A DNA stretch of 64,000 bases from Methylomonas aurea (GTDB taxonomy: Bacteria; Pseudomonadota; Gammaproteobacteria; Methylococcales; Methylomonadaceae): contig NZ_JANIBM010000005.1 of the NCBI RefSeq assembly GCF_024505045.1, positions 1 through 64,000 of the forward strand. The letters are read 5' to 3'. The position numbers were made by a program, and so were the translations under genes. Below the pieces are notes generated by a model. It ran no database searches, was not told the DNA's origin, and saw nothing but the letters and a program-made list of their open reading frames with translations. Of the stretch, positions 37,490 to 46,528 are shown piece by piece (positions within the stretch are counted from its first letter, which is position 1; the number at the start of each line of letters is the position of its first letter).

Positions 37490-38014
37490 ATGAAACTGAT
37501 TTATTCGATCCACAAATACGACGTGACGATGTTTACCTGGGTCAACGGCGTGGCGATCCGCGCCAGCCTGTTGCCTCTATGCCGGGGTATTTCCCGCACC
37601 GCCGACGGCTTGCTATACGTGCTGGCGGCCGGTTGGTTGTATTGGGATCGCGGCGGCCAGGACGGCCTGTTGCAAGCCATGGTGCTGGCGTTTCTGATCG
37701 AAAGGCCGGTGTATTTCGCGTTGAAAAAGGGATTTAAACGCAACCGCCCGCAACAGGCGCTGAGCAACTTCAGCAGCGCGATCAAGCCGGCCGACCAGTT
37801 CAGTTTTCCGTCGGGCCACACCTCAGCCGCATTCATGGTGGCAACCCTGTTCGGCTATTGCCTGCCGGAGTTGGCTGCGGCGTTGTACTGCTGGGCCGCA
37901 GCCGTCGGTTTTTCCCGAGTCGTGCTCGGCGTGCACTTTCCCACCGACACGTTAATGGGCATGGTTCTGGGTGTCGGCACCGCATTTTTTAGCCTCAATT
38001 ACGTTTTATCATGA
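37490..38014 (+). CDS. PAP2-family lipid phosphatase-like membrane protein
   Basis: This 174-residue membrane protein carries the three acid-phosphatase motifs: KKGFKRNRP (K-x6-R-P), FSFPSGHTSA (P-S-G-H) and SRVVLGVHFPTD (S-R-x5-H-x3-D), each near a membrane helix. Such proteins remove phosphate from phosphatidic acid, phosphatidylglycerophosphate or undecaprenyl diphosphate. The ATG at 37490 has GGGAGG upstream; an in-frame ATG at 37418 would add 24 residues unlike the family. Its stop overlaps the glycosyltransferase start (ATGA), a strong functional link. Confidence 0.88.
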   Translation: MKLIYSIHKYDVTMFTWVNGVAIRASLLPLCRGISRTADGLLYVLAAGWLYWDRGGQDGLLQAMVLAFLIERPVYFALKKGFKRNRPQQALSNFSSAIKPADQFSFPSGHTSAAFMVATLFGYCLPELAAALYCWAAAVGFSRVVLGVHFPTDTLMGMVLGVGTAFFSLNYVLS

Positions 38015-39051
38015 AAATTTTTTATGGCGTGCAAGGCACGGGTAACGGCCACATCACTCGGGCTCGGGTAATGGCCAAGGAATTGTATGCGGCCGGTTGC
38101 GAGGTGGACTTTCAGTTCAGCGGCCGCCCGGCGGAACAATATTTCGATATGGAAGTGTTCAACGGTTACCGGGTGAAAACCGGATTGACCTTCAACACCC
38201 ACAAAGGCCAGGTCAGCTATCTGAAGACCGCGCTCGAGGCCAGTCCGATTCGGTTTGTCAGGGACATCAACAGTTTGGATTTGAGCGGCTACGATTTGGT
38301 GATCAGCGATTTCGAGCCGGTCACGGCTTGGGCCGCAAAACGCCAACAGAAAAAAGTGCTCGGTATCGGCCACCAATACGCATTCGGTCACAAGATTCCG
38401 CGCGCCGGCGGCGACCCGATCGCCGAGCGGGTCATGAAATATTTCGCGCCGGCCGATATCGGCATCGGCTTGCATTGGCACCACTTCGGCCAGCCGATTC
38501 TGCCGCCCATCATCGAAACGCCGGAGTTGCCGCAGCAGGTACAGGCCAACAAAATCGTGGTGTATCTGCCGTTCGAAGACGGCGAGGAGGTGGTCAGGCT
38601 GTTGTGTCCGTTCGAAAATTTCGAGTTCCACGTCTATTCGCCGCAACCCGCGGCATCGAAATATGCGCACGTGCAATGCAAGCCGTTGTCGCGCGACGGC
38701 TTTCAGCGGGACTTATACGATTGTGCCGGCATCATCAGCAACGCCGGTTTCGAATTGGCCAGCGAGTCTCTGCAGTTGGGCAAAAAGATTCTGGTCAAGC
38801 CGTTGCACGCGCAGATGGAACAGATCTCCAATGCCGAAGCGCTGAAGCGACTCGGTTACGGCCACTCCATGTTCGACCTGGACCCGCAAGCGATTGAGGA
38901 TTGGCTGCATAATCCGCACAGTCTGCGGGTGACCTACCCGAACGTCGCCAAGATTATCGTGCAATGGATCAACGCCGGCATGCCGGCCATGGACACCGAA
39001 TTCGTCGAACGGGTTTGGGAATCGGTCGAAGTGCTGCAGGTCAAGCACTAG
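38011..39051 (+). CDS. GT-B glycosyltransferase (MJ1255/VC2487 family)
   Basis: This 346-residue cytoplasmic or membrane-peripheral protein has the MurG/MGDG-synthase-like pattern. The N-terminal loop GVQGTGNGHITRARVMAKEL is the G-x-G-H acceptor loop. The C-terminal domain contains CAGIISNAGFELASESLQLGKKILVKPL, the nucleotide-sugar binding region. The family is annotated as glycosyltransferase without a known product. It starts on the stop of the PAP2 gene. The pairing suggests glycosylation of a lipid that PAP2 has dephosphorylated, for instance diacylglycerol; this is inference. Confidence 0.8.
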   Translation: MKIFYGVQGTGNGHITRARVMAKELYAAGCEVDFQFSGRPAEQYFDMEVFNGYRVKTGLTFNTHKGQVSYLKTALEASPIRFVRDINSLDLSGYDLVISDFEPVTAWAAKRQQKKVLGIGHQYAFGHKIPRAGGDPIAERVMKYFAPADIGIGLHWHHFGQPILPPIIETPELPQQVQANKIVVYLPFEDGEEVVRLLCPFENFEFHVYSPQPAASKYAHVQCKPLSRDGFQRDLYDCAGIISNAGFELASESLQLGKKILVKPLHAQMEQISNAEALKRLGYGHSMFDLDPQAIEDWLHNPHSLRVTYPNVAKIIVQWINAGMPAMDTEFVERVWESVEVLQVKH

Positions 39052-39066
39052 CCCCGCGCGTTGCCG

Positions 39067-40092
39067 TCAATCGTCGTCTTCCTCCGGAATCTGCGCTTTC
39101 AGCATTTGCGATAGCAAGGTTTGCGCGCCGGCGGTGACGATTTCCTCGCCGGGATGCAGGCCTTCGGCGACGAAATAGTTGGCCCCGTTGGCAGCATGGG
39201 CGGCCAGCGGCCGGCGGCTGAAATGGGTTGCATCGGTTTTGACGAACACCCAGGCCTGGCCCATATGCCAGACCAGTGCCGACTGCGGCAGATCCACACC
39301 GGATTCGCCAGCAGGACCGCTGGGCAGCCAGGCCGTGACGTGAGCGCCCAACGGCCAGCGGCATTCGCCGCATTTAAAAAAATAACGCTGGCCCAGCGTA
39401 ACCGGATCGGCTTGCGGTGCGGCTGAGATCAACTCGGCGCTGAGCGCAGACTGGCGTTGCCCGGCCGGATCCACTTGAATTCGGACGATTCCGGGTTCCA
39501 GACGGCTGCCGGCCGGCAGCGTGATTTGCAGCAGTTGCGCCCGGTGTTCGAGCAGTTCGGCGGCGGCCTTATGCTGCGGGCGGGTGAACCACTCGGTAAG
39601 CGTGTCGCCCCAAGTCAACCGGCTATTGGCTGCGATCAGTTGTTGCTGGTAGCTGTTGGCGGCCAGATTGGCTTGGTCGGCATCGCGTATCGCCTGCTGC
39701 TCCTGCAAACGGCGGGTGGAAACGATGTCCTGGCGGTGCAGGTCGCGGGTGCGGTTTAGATTGTGTTCGGCTTCGCTGAAGCGGGAGCGGGCTCCGGCTT
39801 GTTGGGCGCTGGCCGCCAGAAATTGCTGGCGCACTGCCAACAACGGCTCCGGGTTTAGTACGCTGCCGTAAGCGGTGATCTCGGGTTGCCGGCGCGCCGC
39901 TTTGACCGGAGTGCTGCGAATGCCCGCCAGTTCCTGGCCGGCGGCGTCCAACGTCAACGTGTCGCCGGCTGGCCGAGCCGGAACCGGTACGTTTTTTCGT
40001 GGTGCCGGCGCGTCGTCGTCATCGGTCGTCGCGGCCGAGGCAGATAACGATAAACAGCTTAACAAGCAGACCAACACAAAAACGCTACGCAT
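39067..40092 (-). CDS. Lone RND-type periplasmic adaptor (CusB-like)
   Basis: This 341-residue exported protein has a signal peptide (first 20 residues, ending ASA) and the membrane-fusion-protein layout: barrel-sandwich flanks around a helical hairpin (about 85-165, rich in Ala/Gln/Arg), then a beta-barrel region. Unusual points are an aspartate run after the signal peptide, a CGEC motif within FFKCGECRWPLG, and an acidic tail EEDDD. No inner-membrane pump or outer-membrane channel gene adjoins it. It converges with the glycosyltransferase gene. Metal export is a guess from the CusB likeness. Confidence 0.7.
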   Translation of the reverse strand: MRSVFVLVCLLSCLSLSASAATTDDDDAPAPRKNVPVPARPAGDTLTLDAAGQELAGIRSTPVKAARRQPEITAYGSVLNPEPLLAVRQQFLAASAQQAGARSRFSEAEHNLNRTRDLHRQDIVSTRRLQEQQAIRDADQANLAANSYQQQLIAANSRLTWGDTLTEWFTRPQHKAAAELLEHRAQLLQITLPAGSRLEPGIVRIQVDPAGQRQSALSAELISAAPQADPVTLGQRYFFKCGECRWPLGAHVTAWLPSGPAGESGVDLPQSALVWHMGQAWVFVKTDATHFSRRPLAAHAANGANYFVAEGLHPGEEIVTAGAQTLLSQMLKAQIPEEDDD

Positions 40093-40159
40093 GAACGGGA
40101 TCGCTGGGTTAAATGAACATTCCCGGTCGCAGAGATTGGCAAGGCCGGGGCGGAGAGAC

Positions 40160-40203
40160 TGCCGGAATTATAAAGTTCGCGGCGATGCGGCCGGCATTTT
40201 TTT
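40160..40203 (+). terminator. Hairpin with U-tract ahead of gcvH
   Basis: TGCCGG and CCGGCA pair across a 25-base interval and are followed directly by seven T residues on the plus strand. It resembles an intrinsic terminator but no plus-strand gene ends nearby; it may be a chance fold or end an antisense or leader transcript. Confidence 0.3.
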
Positions 40204-40204
40204 G

Positions 40205-40232
40205 TTGTGTTAAAAAAATAGCCGGTTATGCT
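40205..40232 (+). promoter_or_regulatory. Possible sigma-70-type promoter for gcvH
   Basis: TTGTGT and TATGCT are separated by 16 bp and end about 33 bp before the gcvH ATG. Both hexamers are partial matches (3/6 and 4/6). Confidence 0.35.
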
Positions 40233-40265
40233 GTTTCGGATTGATTACGGCTAGAGGGACATCTC

Positions 40266-40649
40266 ATGACAGAAGCACCAGAAAATTTGAAATACGCGCA
40301 AACCCACGAGTGGGCCAAGCTGGAAGACGGCGGCGTCGTCCGCGTCGGCATCACCGATTTCGCCCAGTCCGAATTGGGCGACATCGTCTTCATCGGTTTG
40401 CCCGAGGTTGGCCGCGTCGTCAAAGCCCAGGAGCAACTGGCCGTGGTCGAATCGGTCAAGACCGCATCCGACCTGTTCAGCCCGGTTGGCGGCCGCGTCG
40501 TCTCGGTTAACGAGGCGGTGCAGGATGCGCCGGAACTGGTCAACGAAAATGCATACCAAACCTGGCTGTTTTGCATCCAGGCCGACAATCCTGCCGAACT
40601 GGACCAGTTGTTGGACGCGCAGGGTTACCAAGATTTGATAGAGGCATAA
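40266..40649 (+). CDS. gcvH: Glycine cleavage system H protein
   Basis: This 127-residue lipoyl-carrier protein begins with the family segment YAQTHEWAKLEDGGVVRVGITDFA and carries the lipoylation site in VVESVKTASDL. It shuttles the aminomethyl group in glycine cleavage. The other components (gcvT, gcvP, lpd) are not in the window; gcvH is followed 9 bp later by dgkA. Standalone H proteins can also act in lipoate metabolism. No glycine riboswitch was seen in the leader. Confidence 0.95.
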   Translation: MTEAPENLKYAQTHEWAKLEDGGVVRVGITDFAQSELGDIVFIGLPEVGRVVKAQEQLAVVESVKTASDLFSPVGGRVVSVNEAVQDAPELVNENAYQTWLFCIQADNPAELDQLLDAQGYQDLIEA

Positions 40650-40658
40650 GAACCACCG

Positions 40659-41018
40659 ATGGCCAACCAAAACGCAAAGGGTTTGCGGCGCTTGATCAAC
40701 GCCTGTTTTTTTTCGATTGCCGGCTTCAAGGCCACTTGGCAACACGAAGAGGCGTTCCGCCAGGAGGTGGCGTTGTTCGTCGTGACGACGCCGTTGGCCT
40801 TGTGGTTTGGGCAAAGCGCGATAGAAAAGGTATTGTTGATCGGTAGCGTGGTGTTGGTATTGCTGGTGGAATTGTTGAATTCCGCGGTCGAAGCCGTCGT
40901 CGACCGGGTCGGTTTCGAGCACCACGAATTGTCGGGTCGCGCCAAGGATATCGGTTCGGCGGCGGTGATGCTGTCGCTGATCTGGGCGGCGGTAACCTGG
41001 GGCATGATACTGCTATAA
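40659..41018 (+). CDS. dgkA: Diacylglycerol kinase (DgkA)
   Basis: This 119-residue inner-membrane protein has three helices, an N-terminal amphipathic segment (GLRRLINACFFSIAGFKATWQHEEAFRQE) and the signature VELLNSAVEAVVDRVG. It phosphorylates diacylglycerol to phosphatidic acid, recycling lipid released by periplasmic glycan synthesis. It probably shares a transcript with gcvH (9 bp gap). Confidence 0.95.
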   Translation: MANQNAKGLRRLINACFFSIAGFKATWQHEEAFRQEVALFVVTTPLALWFGQSAIEKVLLIGSVVLVLLVELLNSAVEAVVDRVGFEHHELSGRAKDIGSAAVMLSLIWAAVTWGMILL

Positions 41019-41118
41019 GTTGAGGGCGGTTTGCGTTGTTTCGCCTGCTATCTTGTACCCGCCAGCAACATCCGTTACCTTAGGGCCGCTAAAATTTAGT
41101 CAAACCCAAAGGAAAACA

Positions 41119-42051
41119 ATGAGTGCATTGATCTGTGGCTCCATGGCCTACGACACCATCATGGTGTTTCACGACAAATTCAAAAACCACATCCTGCCGG
41201 AAAAAGTCCATATCCTGAACGTGTCGTTTCTGGTGCCGGCGATGCGCCGCGAATACGGCGGTTGTGCCGGCAACATCGCCTACAATTTGAAATTGTTGCA
41301 GGAAGAACCCTGGATCATGGCCACCGTGGGCCACGATTTCGAGCCCTATGCGCAATGGCTCAGCCAATGCGGGATCACCAGTCGCTATATCAAGGTGCTG
41401 GACGACCATTACACCGGCCAAGCCTACATTACCACCGACCAGGACGATAACCAGATCACTGCATTTCATCCCGGCGCGATGAATTTTTCCCACTACAACA
41501 GTGTGCCTCTGGATCCGGAGATTGCCATCGGCATCGTCTCGCCGGACGGCAAGCAAGGTATGCAGGAACACGCCGCCCAGTTCGTCGAACAGGGCATCCC
41601 GTTCATTTTCGATCCCGGCCAAGGCATGCCGATGTTCGACGGCGCGGAACTGTTGCAGTTTTTGGAGCAGGCCAATTACGCCACCTTCAACGACTACGAA
41701 TTCGAACTGCTGCAACAGCGTACCGGTCTGACGCCGGAACAAATCGCCGAAAAGGTCGACGCCTTGATCGTGACCTTGGGCAGCCAGGGTTCCAAAGTCT
41801 ATACCCGCGGCGAGGTCATCGACATTCCTCCGGCCAATCCGAAGCAAATCCTCGACCCGACCGGTTGTGGCGACGCCTACCGGGCCGGTTTGTTGTACGG
41901 CTTGATCAACGATTACGATTGGGACGTCACCGGCCGCATTGCCTCGCTGTTGGGTGCGATCAAGATCGAACACAACGGTACCCAGAACCATACCTTCACG
42001 ATGGCGGAATTCAAAAAACGCTATCAGGAAACCTTCGGTTCCGCGTTTTGA
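41119..42051 (+). CDS. PfkB-family carbohydrate/nucleoside kinase
   Basis: This 310-residue kinase carries the PfkB signatures: YGGCAGNIAYNL near the N-terminus and ILDPTGCGDAYRAGLLYG near the C-terminus, with the catalytic Asp. Overall it resembles the bacterial 'carbohydrate kinase' branch related to adenosine kinase and ribokinase. The ATG at 41119 has AAAGGA 8 bp upstream; longer in-frame starts precede any ribosome site. Its stop overlaps the TTG start proposed for mazG by 4 bp. Confidence 0.87.
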   Translation: MSALICGSMAYDTIMVFHDKFKNHILPEKVHILNVSFLVPAMRREYGGCAGNIAYNLKLLQEEPWIMATVGHDFEPYAQWLSQCGITSRYIKVLDDHYTGQAYITTDQDDNQITAFHPGAMNFSHYNSVPLDPEIAIGIVSPDGKQGMQEHAAQFVEQGIPFIFDPGQGMPMFDGAELLQFLEQANYATFNDYEFELLQQRTGLTPEQIAEKVDALIVTLGSQGSKVYTRGEVIDIPPANPKQILDPTGCGDAYRAGLLYGLINDYDWDVTGRIASLLGAIKIEHNGTQNHTFTMAEFKKRYQETFGSAF

Positions 42052-42851
42052 GTCTAGCGAAAACCCAGGAATTGCTGACGTTGATGGCCCGCCTGCGCGA
42101 CCCGGAAATGGGTTGCGCCTGGGATCAGAAGCAGGATTTTCATAGTCTGATTCCGTATACCATCGAAGAGGCTTACGAAGTTGCCGACGCCATCGAGCGT
42201 AACGATTTCGAAGACTTACGCGGTGAGTTGGGCGATTTGCTGCTGCAAGTGGTGTTTCATTCGCAAATCGCGCAGGAGCTCGGCCTGTTCGATTTCGAAC
42301 AAGTCGCCGCCGCGATCGGCGAAAAACTGGTTTCCCGCCATCCGCACGTCTTCGCCGGCGTCAAGTTCGACAACGACGAGCAACGCCAGCAGGCCTGGGA
42401 CGAAGCCAAAGCCGAGGAACGCAAGCAAAAACAACCGCAACAGCAAGCCGAAAGCGTGCTGGCCGGCGTCGCCCACAGCCTGCCGGCCCTGGTGCAATGC
42501 GAAAAAATCCAGAATAGGGCGGCCAGCCATGGTTTCGACTGGCCGGATACCGAGCCGGTGTTCGAAAAAGTGCGGGAGGAATTGCACGAGGTTCACGAAG
42601 CCTGGCTGTCCGGCGATCAGGCTCACATCCACGAGGAAGTCGGCGACCTGTTACTGGTGGTAGTCAACCTGGCCCGGCATTTGAAAGTTAATCCGGAAAT
42701 TGCGTTGCGCGACGCCACCAAGAAATTTACCCGCCGCTTTCATTACATCGAAAAACAGGTCGCAGCTTCGGGCCGACAGTTGCGCGATTGCGAACTGGCC
42801 GAACTGGACGGCTTGTGGAACCAGGCCAAGCGCGACTTGAAGCAGGTTTGA
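42048..42851 (+). CDS. mazG: Nucleoside triphosphate pyrophosphohydrolase MazG
   Basis: This 267-residue all-alpha hydrolase has the tandem MazG domains, with EExxE-type metal motifs in IEEAYEVADAIERNDFEDLRGELGDLL and VREELHEVHEAW...HEEVGDLLLVVV. It clears non-canonical NTPs, and in E. coli it lowers ppGpp under starvation. I set the start at a TTG (TTGA overlap with the kinase stop) because the following residues align with the MazG N-terminus; an ATG 12 codons later would remove part of the first helix. Confidence 0.9.
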   Translation: MSLAKTQELLTLMARLRDPEMGCAWDQKQDFHSLIPYTIEEAYEVADAIERNDFEDLRGELGDLLLQVVFHSQIAQELGLFDFEQVAAAIGEKLVSRHPHVFAGVKFDNDEQRQQAWDEAKAEERKQKQPQQQAESVLAGVAHSLPALVQCEKIQNRAASHGFDWPDTEPVFEKVREELHEVHEAWLSGDQAHIHEEVGDLLLVVVNLARHLKVNPEIALRDATKKFTRRFHYIEKQVAASGRQLRDCELAELDGLWNQAKRDLKQV

Positions 42852-42854
42852 GGC

Positions 42855-43310
42855 GTGAGCAGCATGTCTTTTTCCCATCTTGCCGGCTTGGTTCTGATTT
42901 TGGTCGCGGCGCTACCGGCCAGGGCCGAATTGCTGGGTAGCATCTCCGACGACACCGCGCCGAAAGCGCAGCCGGAACCGGCACCGGCCGGCAAAAGCGA
43001 CAGCCGCCGCATCGTTTACCGGGTGATCTGTTCCCCGGAGGATCAGGATTTGCCGGATTGCGACCGCGCCGCTGTCGACGAGGCCGGCGCGACGGATAAC
43101 CCGGCAAGTCTGCCTACGCCGGATTTGCCGCCGGATAAGGACGATCAGGCCGAGGCTGCCGAGCCGGTTGCGGCGGCGCCTACTAAAGTGCAGTCTCATC
43201 GGGAAGCGAAATCGAGATCCCATTCCAAAACGCCTTCGCCGCGCAAGCCGGCCAAGAAAGCGCAAGCCGCTGCAAAAAAAACTGCCGCCGGCAAGCGGCC
43301 GCATAAGTAA
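42855..43310 (+). CDS. Exported protein with basic Lys/Ala-rich tail, unknown function
   Basis: This 151-residue protein starts at GTG 42855 or the ATG at 42864, 3 bp after mazG. A signal peptide (HLAGLVLILVAALPARA) is clear. The mature protein has a short Cys pair (VICSPEDQDLPDC), a Pro/Asp/Glu-rich middle and a strongly basic Lys/Ala/Pro/Ser tail like a histone-type or nucleic-acid/cell-wall binding arm. No family recognised. It is probably cotranscribed with mazG. Confidence 0.6.
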   Translation: MSSMSFSHLAGLVLILVAALPARAELLGSISDDTAPKAQPEPAPAGKSDSRRIVYRVICSPEDQDLPDCDRAAVDEAGATDNPASLPTPDLPPDKDDQAEAAEPVAAAPTKVQSHREAKSRSHSKTPSPRKPAKKAQAAAKKTAAGKRPHK

Positions 43311-43417
43311 GGGCCATTCAAGCCCGGACGCAACGGCGTTCCCTCCAATAACCCAGGCGCTACGGCTGCGTTTGCGCTAGGCTTAGCAACGTTAACCCTG
43401 TGCAAAAGGATACGCAG

Positions 43418-43936
43418 ATGCAGCACCTCAGGCCTAACGTGCTCGACTTCGAAGCTTCCGGATTCGGCAACGACAGTTATCCGATCGAAGTCGGCGTGGT
43501 ATTGGGAACCGGGCAAAAGTATTGCGCATTGATCCGGCCGGCCGGCAACTGGGTGTATTGGGACGAACAAGCCGAAAAGGTGCACGGCCTGAGTCGGGAC
43601 ACGTTGCTGAACTACGGTAAGCCGATCCGGCAAGTCGCCGTCGAACTCAACGAGTTTTTAGTCGACAGAACCGTGTATTGCGATGGCTGGGTGGTCGACA
43701 AACCGTGGTTGTCCCGCCTGTATTACCAGTCCGGCATGCAACCGAGTTTTTACCTGAGCGCGTTGGAATTGATTCTGAAGGAAACCCAGATGGAGATCTG
43801 GAGCCAAACCAAACGCCAGGTGATCCAGGAGTTTGCCATGCAGCGGCATCGCGCCAGCACCGATGCCTTGATCATTCAGGAAACTTACGCCCGCACCCGG
43901 CAACTAACCGATGCCGGCGGTTATGCCCCGGCTTGA
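43418..43936 (+). CDS. DnaQ-like 3'-5' exonuclease
   Basis: This 172-residue protein shows the DEDDh exonuclease pattern: [10 protein letters not shown] (D, E), a mid-chain [11 protein letters not shown] (D) and QRHRASTDA (H, D). Length is close to a minimal exonuclease domain. I chose the ATG at 43418, which has AAAGGA 7 bp upstream, over a GTG at 43400. The substrate (DNA proofreading or RNA) is not readable. It stands between the mazG operon and phosphoketolase, with its own upstream gap of about 105 bp. Confidence 0.85.
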   Translation: MQHLRPNVLDFEASGFGNDSYPIEVGVVLGTGQKYCALIRPAGNWVYWDEQAEKVHGLSRDTLLNYGKPIRQVAVELNEFLVDRTVYCDGWVVDKPWLSRLYYQSGMQPSFYLSALELILKETQMEIWSQTKRQVIQEFAMQRHRASTDALIIQETYARTRQLTDAGGYAPA

Positions 43937-44016
43937 ACGCGCCGGCGGGCGCTATACTTTTAACCTGTATCGAAGACTTACGACGCTACATTTTTTACTC
44001 CAACGGTGAAGCAGTA

Positions 44017-46383
44017 ATGAATAAGACAACTCCAGTTTCCGATAACCAATTGCAACAAATCGACGCGTACTGGCGTGCCTGTAACTACTTGGCTGCCGGC
44101 ATGATTTACCTGCGCGACAATCCGTTGCTGCGCCAGCCCTTGCAGCCCGAACACATTAAGCGCCGTCTGCTCGGCCATTGGGGGTCCAGTCCGGGTTTGA
44201 GTTTTGCCTACGTGCATTTGAACCGGATCATCAAACAATACGACCAGAATGTGTTGTTCATCGCCGGTCCAGGCCACGGCGCGCCCGGCGTGTTGGCGCC
44301 GGCCTATCTGGAAGGCAGCTACAGCGAGATCTACCCGAACAAGGGCGAAGACGAAGAAGGCATGCGCCAGTTTTTCAAAGAGTTCTCGTTTCCGGGCGGC
44401 ATTGGCAGCCATTGCACGCCGGAAACGCCGGGTTCGATCCACGAGGGCGGCGAGTTGGGTTACAGCATTTCCCACGCCTTCGGCGCAGCCTTCGACAATC
44501 CGGATTTGCTGGTCGCAGCGGTGGTCGGCGACGGCGAGGCCGAAACCGCGGCGCTGGCGACGTCCTGGCATTCCAACAAATTCCTGAATCCGGCTCGCGA
44601 CGGCGCGGTGTTGCCGATCCTGCATCTGAACGGCTACAAGATCAACAACCCGACGCTGTTGTCGCGCATCTCCCATCAAGAGCTGGAAGACCTGTTCAAA
44701 GGCTACGGCTGGACGCCGTATTTCGTCGAAGGCGACGAGCCGCTGGCGATGCACCGGAAAATGGCCGAGACGCTGGACGCTTGTTTACTGCAAATCCGCA
44801 AGATACAACAGGCGGCTCGCAACGGCGGCGAAGTGGAGAGGCCGCGTTGGCCGATGATCGTGCTGCGTTCGCCGAAAGGCTGGACCGGGCCCAAGTTCGT
44901 TGATGGCCATAAAGTCGAAGGTTTCTGGCGCGCCCACCAAGTGCCGATGGCCGCGGTGCGAGAAAATCCGGCGCATTTACAACAACTGGAAGACTGGCTG
45001 CGCAGCTACAAACCGGAAGAATTATTCGACGCCGACGGCCGCTTGCTTCCCGAGCTGAAAGCCCTGGCCCCGCAAGGCCAGCGCCGGATGAGCGCGACGC
45101 CGCACGCCAATGGCGGCGTGTTGCGCCGGGCGTTGCGGATGCCGGATTTTCGCGATTACGCGGCGGTATTGCCCGGCCCCGGCAAAATCAGCGCCGAAAA
45201 CACCCGCCCGCTCGGCCAGTTCCTGCGCGACATCATGGCCGACAATATGGCCAACTTCCGCGTGTTCGGCCCGGACGAGAATAGCTCCAACAAGTTGGAT
45301 GCGATTTACGCCGCCAGCAAGAAAACCTGGCTGGCCGACTTCTTGCCGGAAGATGCTGACGGCGGCGAGCTGTCTGTCGATGGTCGGGTCATGGAAATGC
45401 TGTCGGAACACACGCTGGAAGGCTGGTTGGAAGGCTATCTATTGACCGGCCGCCACGGCTTTTTCTCGACCTACGAGGCTTTCGTCCATGTGATCGACTC
45501 GATGTTCAACCAGCACGCCAAATGGCTGGCGATGATGCAGGCGGTCTCCTGGCGGGCACCGGTGTCGTCGTTGAACCTGCTGATCACATCCACCGTTTGG
45601 CGCCAGGACCACAATGGTTTTACCCACCAGGATCCCGGTTTTCTGGACCTGGTGGTCAACAAAAGTCCGGCGGTCACTCGCATTTATTTGCCGCCGGACG
45701 TCAATTGCCTGTTGGCGGTGGCCGACCATTGCCTGCGTAGCAGCAACTACGTCAACGTCATCGTTTCTGACAAACAAAAGCACCTGCAATATCTGGACAT
45801 CGACGCGGCGATCAAGCATTGCAGCAAAGGTATCGGCATTTGGGACTGGGCCAGCAACGATGCCGGCAGCGAACCGGATCTGGTGATGGCTTGCGCCGGC
45901 GATATACCGACCAAGGAGGCTCTGGCCGCGACCGTGATCCTGCGCCAACATTTTCCCGAATTAAAGGTCCGCTTCGTCAACGTGGTCGATTTGTACAAAC
46001 TGACGCCGACCAGCGAGCATCCGCACGGTTTGAGCGATAAGGATTTCGACAGTCTGTTTACGCTGGACAAACCGATTCTGTTCAACTTCCATGGTTATCC
46101 GTGGTTGATCCACCGCCTGGCCTACCGCCGCACTAACCATAAAAATCTGCATGTGCGCGGCTACAAGGAAAAAGGCAGCATCAACACGCCGCTGGAGTTA
46201 GCGATTCAAAACGAAATCGACCGTTTCAGTCTGGTGATCGATGCGATCGACCGCTTGCCCGGCTTGAAAGTCGCCGGCGCCCACGTCAAGGAAAAGATGC
46301 GCGACAAGCAGATCGAATGCCGGCATTACGCCTACGAGCATGGTGTGGATTTGCCGGAGGCCGATAATTGGCAGTGGCCCTAA
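44017..46383 (+). CDS. xfp: Phosphoketolase
   Basis: This 788-residue thiamine diphosphate enzyme cleaves xylulose-5-phosphate and/or fructose-6-phosphate with phosphate to acetyl-phosphate. The N-terminus ([21 protein letters not shown]), [17 protein letters not shown], the TPP motif [21 protein letters not shown]...NGYKINNPT, and the central FLPEDADGG and [13 protein letters not shown] segments match Xfp along its full length. Such enzymes supply acetyl-CoA from the RuMP cycle in several methanotrophs. No acetate kinase gene is adjacent. Confidence 0.95.
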   Translation: MNKTTPVSDNQLQQIDAYWRACNYLAAGMIYLRDNPLLRQPLQPEHIKRRLLGHWGSSPGLSFAYVHLNRIIKQYDQNVLFIAGPGHGAPGVLAPAYLEGSYSEIYPNKGEDEEGMRQFFKEFSFPGGIGSHCTPETPGSIHEGGELGYSISHAFGAAFDNPDLLVAAVVGDGEAETAALATSWHSNKFLNPARDGAVLPILHLNGYKINNPTLLSRISHQELEDLFKGYGWTPYFVEGDEPLAMHRKMAETLDACLLQIRKIQQAARNGGEVERPRWPMIVLRSPKGWTGPKFVDGHKVEGFWRAHQVPMAAVRENPAHLQQLEDWLRSYKPEELFDADGRLLPELKALAPQGQRRMSATPHANGGVLRRALRMPDFRDYAAVLPGPGKISAENTRPLGQFLRDIMADNMANFRVFGPDENSSNKLDAIYAASKKTWLADFLPEDADGGELSVDGRVMEMLSEHTLEGWLEGYLLTGRHGFFSTYEAFVHVIDSMFNQHAKWLAMMQAVSWRAPVSSLNLLITSTVWRQDHNGFTHQDPGFLDLVVNKSPAVTRIYLPPDVNCLLAVADHCLRSSNYVNVIVSDKQKHLQYLDIDAAIKHCSKGIGIWDWASNDAGSEPDLVMACAGDIPTKEALAATVILRQHFPELKVRFVNVVDLYKLTPTSEHPHGLSDKDFDSLFTLDKPILFNFHGYPWLIHRLAYRRTNHKNLHVRGYKEKGSINTPLELAIQNEIDRFSLVIDAIDRLPGLKVAGAHVKEKMRDKQIECRHYAYEHGVDLPEADNWQWP

Positions 46384-46528
46384 CGGCTTGGAGAGCCTGG
46401 CGGCATTGTCCTGAGCTGGTCAGACTGGCCGGCTCAGAATGATTCCATAGTGGGTGAGCAATTGATAAGTGCAAATTGCGTCGCTTTGAATTAGCATCGC
46501 AACAGTCAGCCGTCAGCACCCCAAGACC

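Noticed and set aside
40093-40265. Glycine riboswitch before gcvH
   Set aside because: A GGAGAG-like string is present but the conserved GCCGAAGGAGCAA-type core is not.
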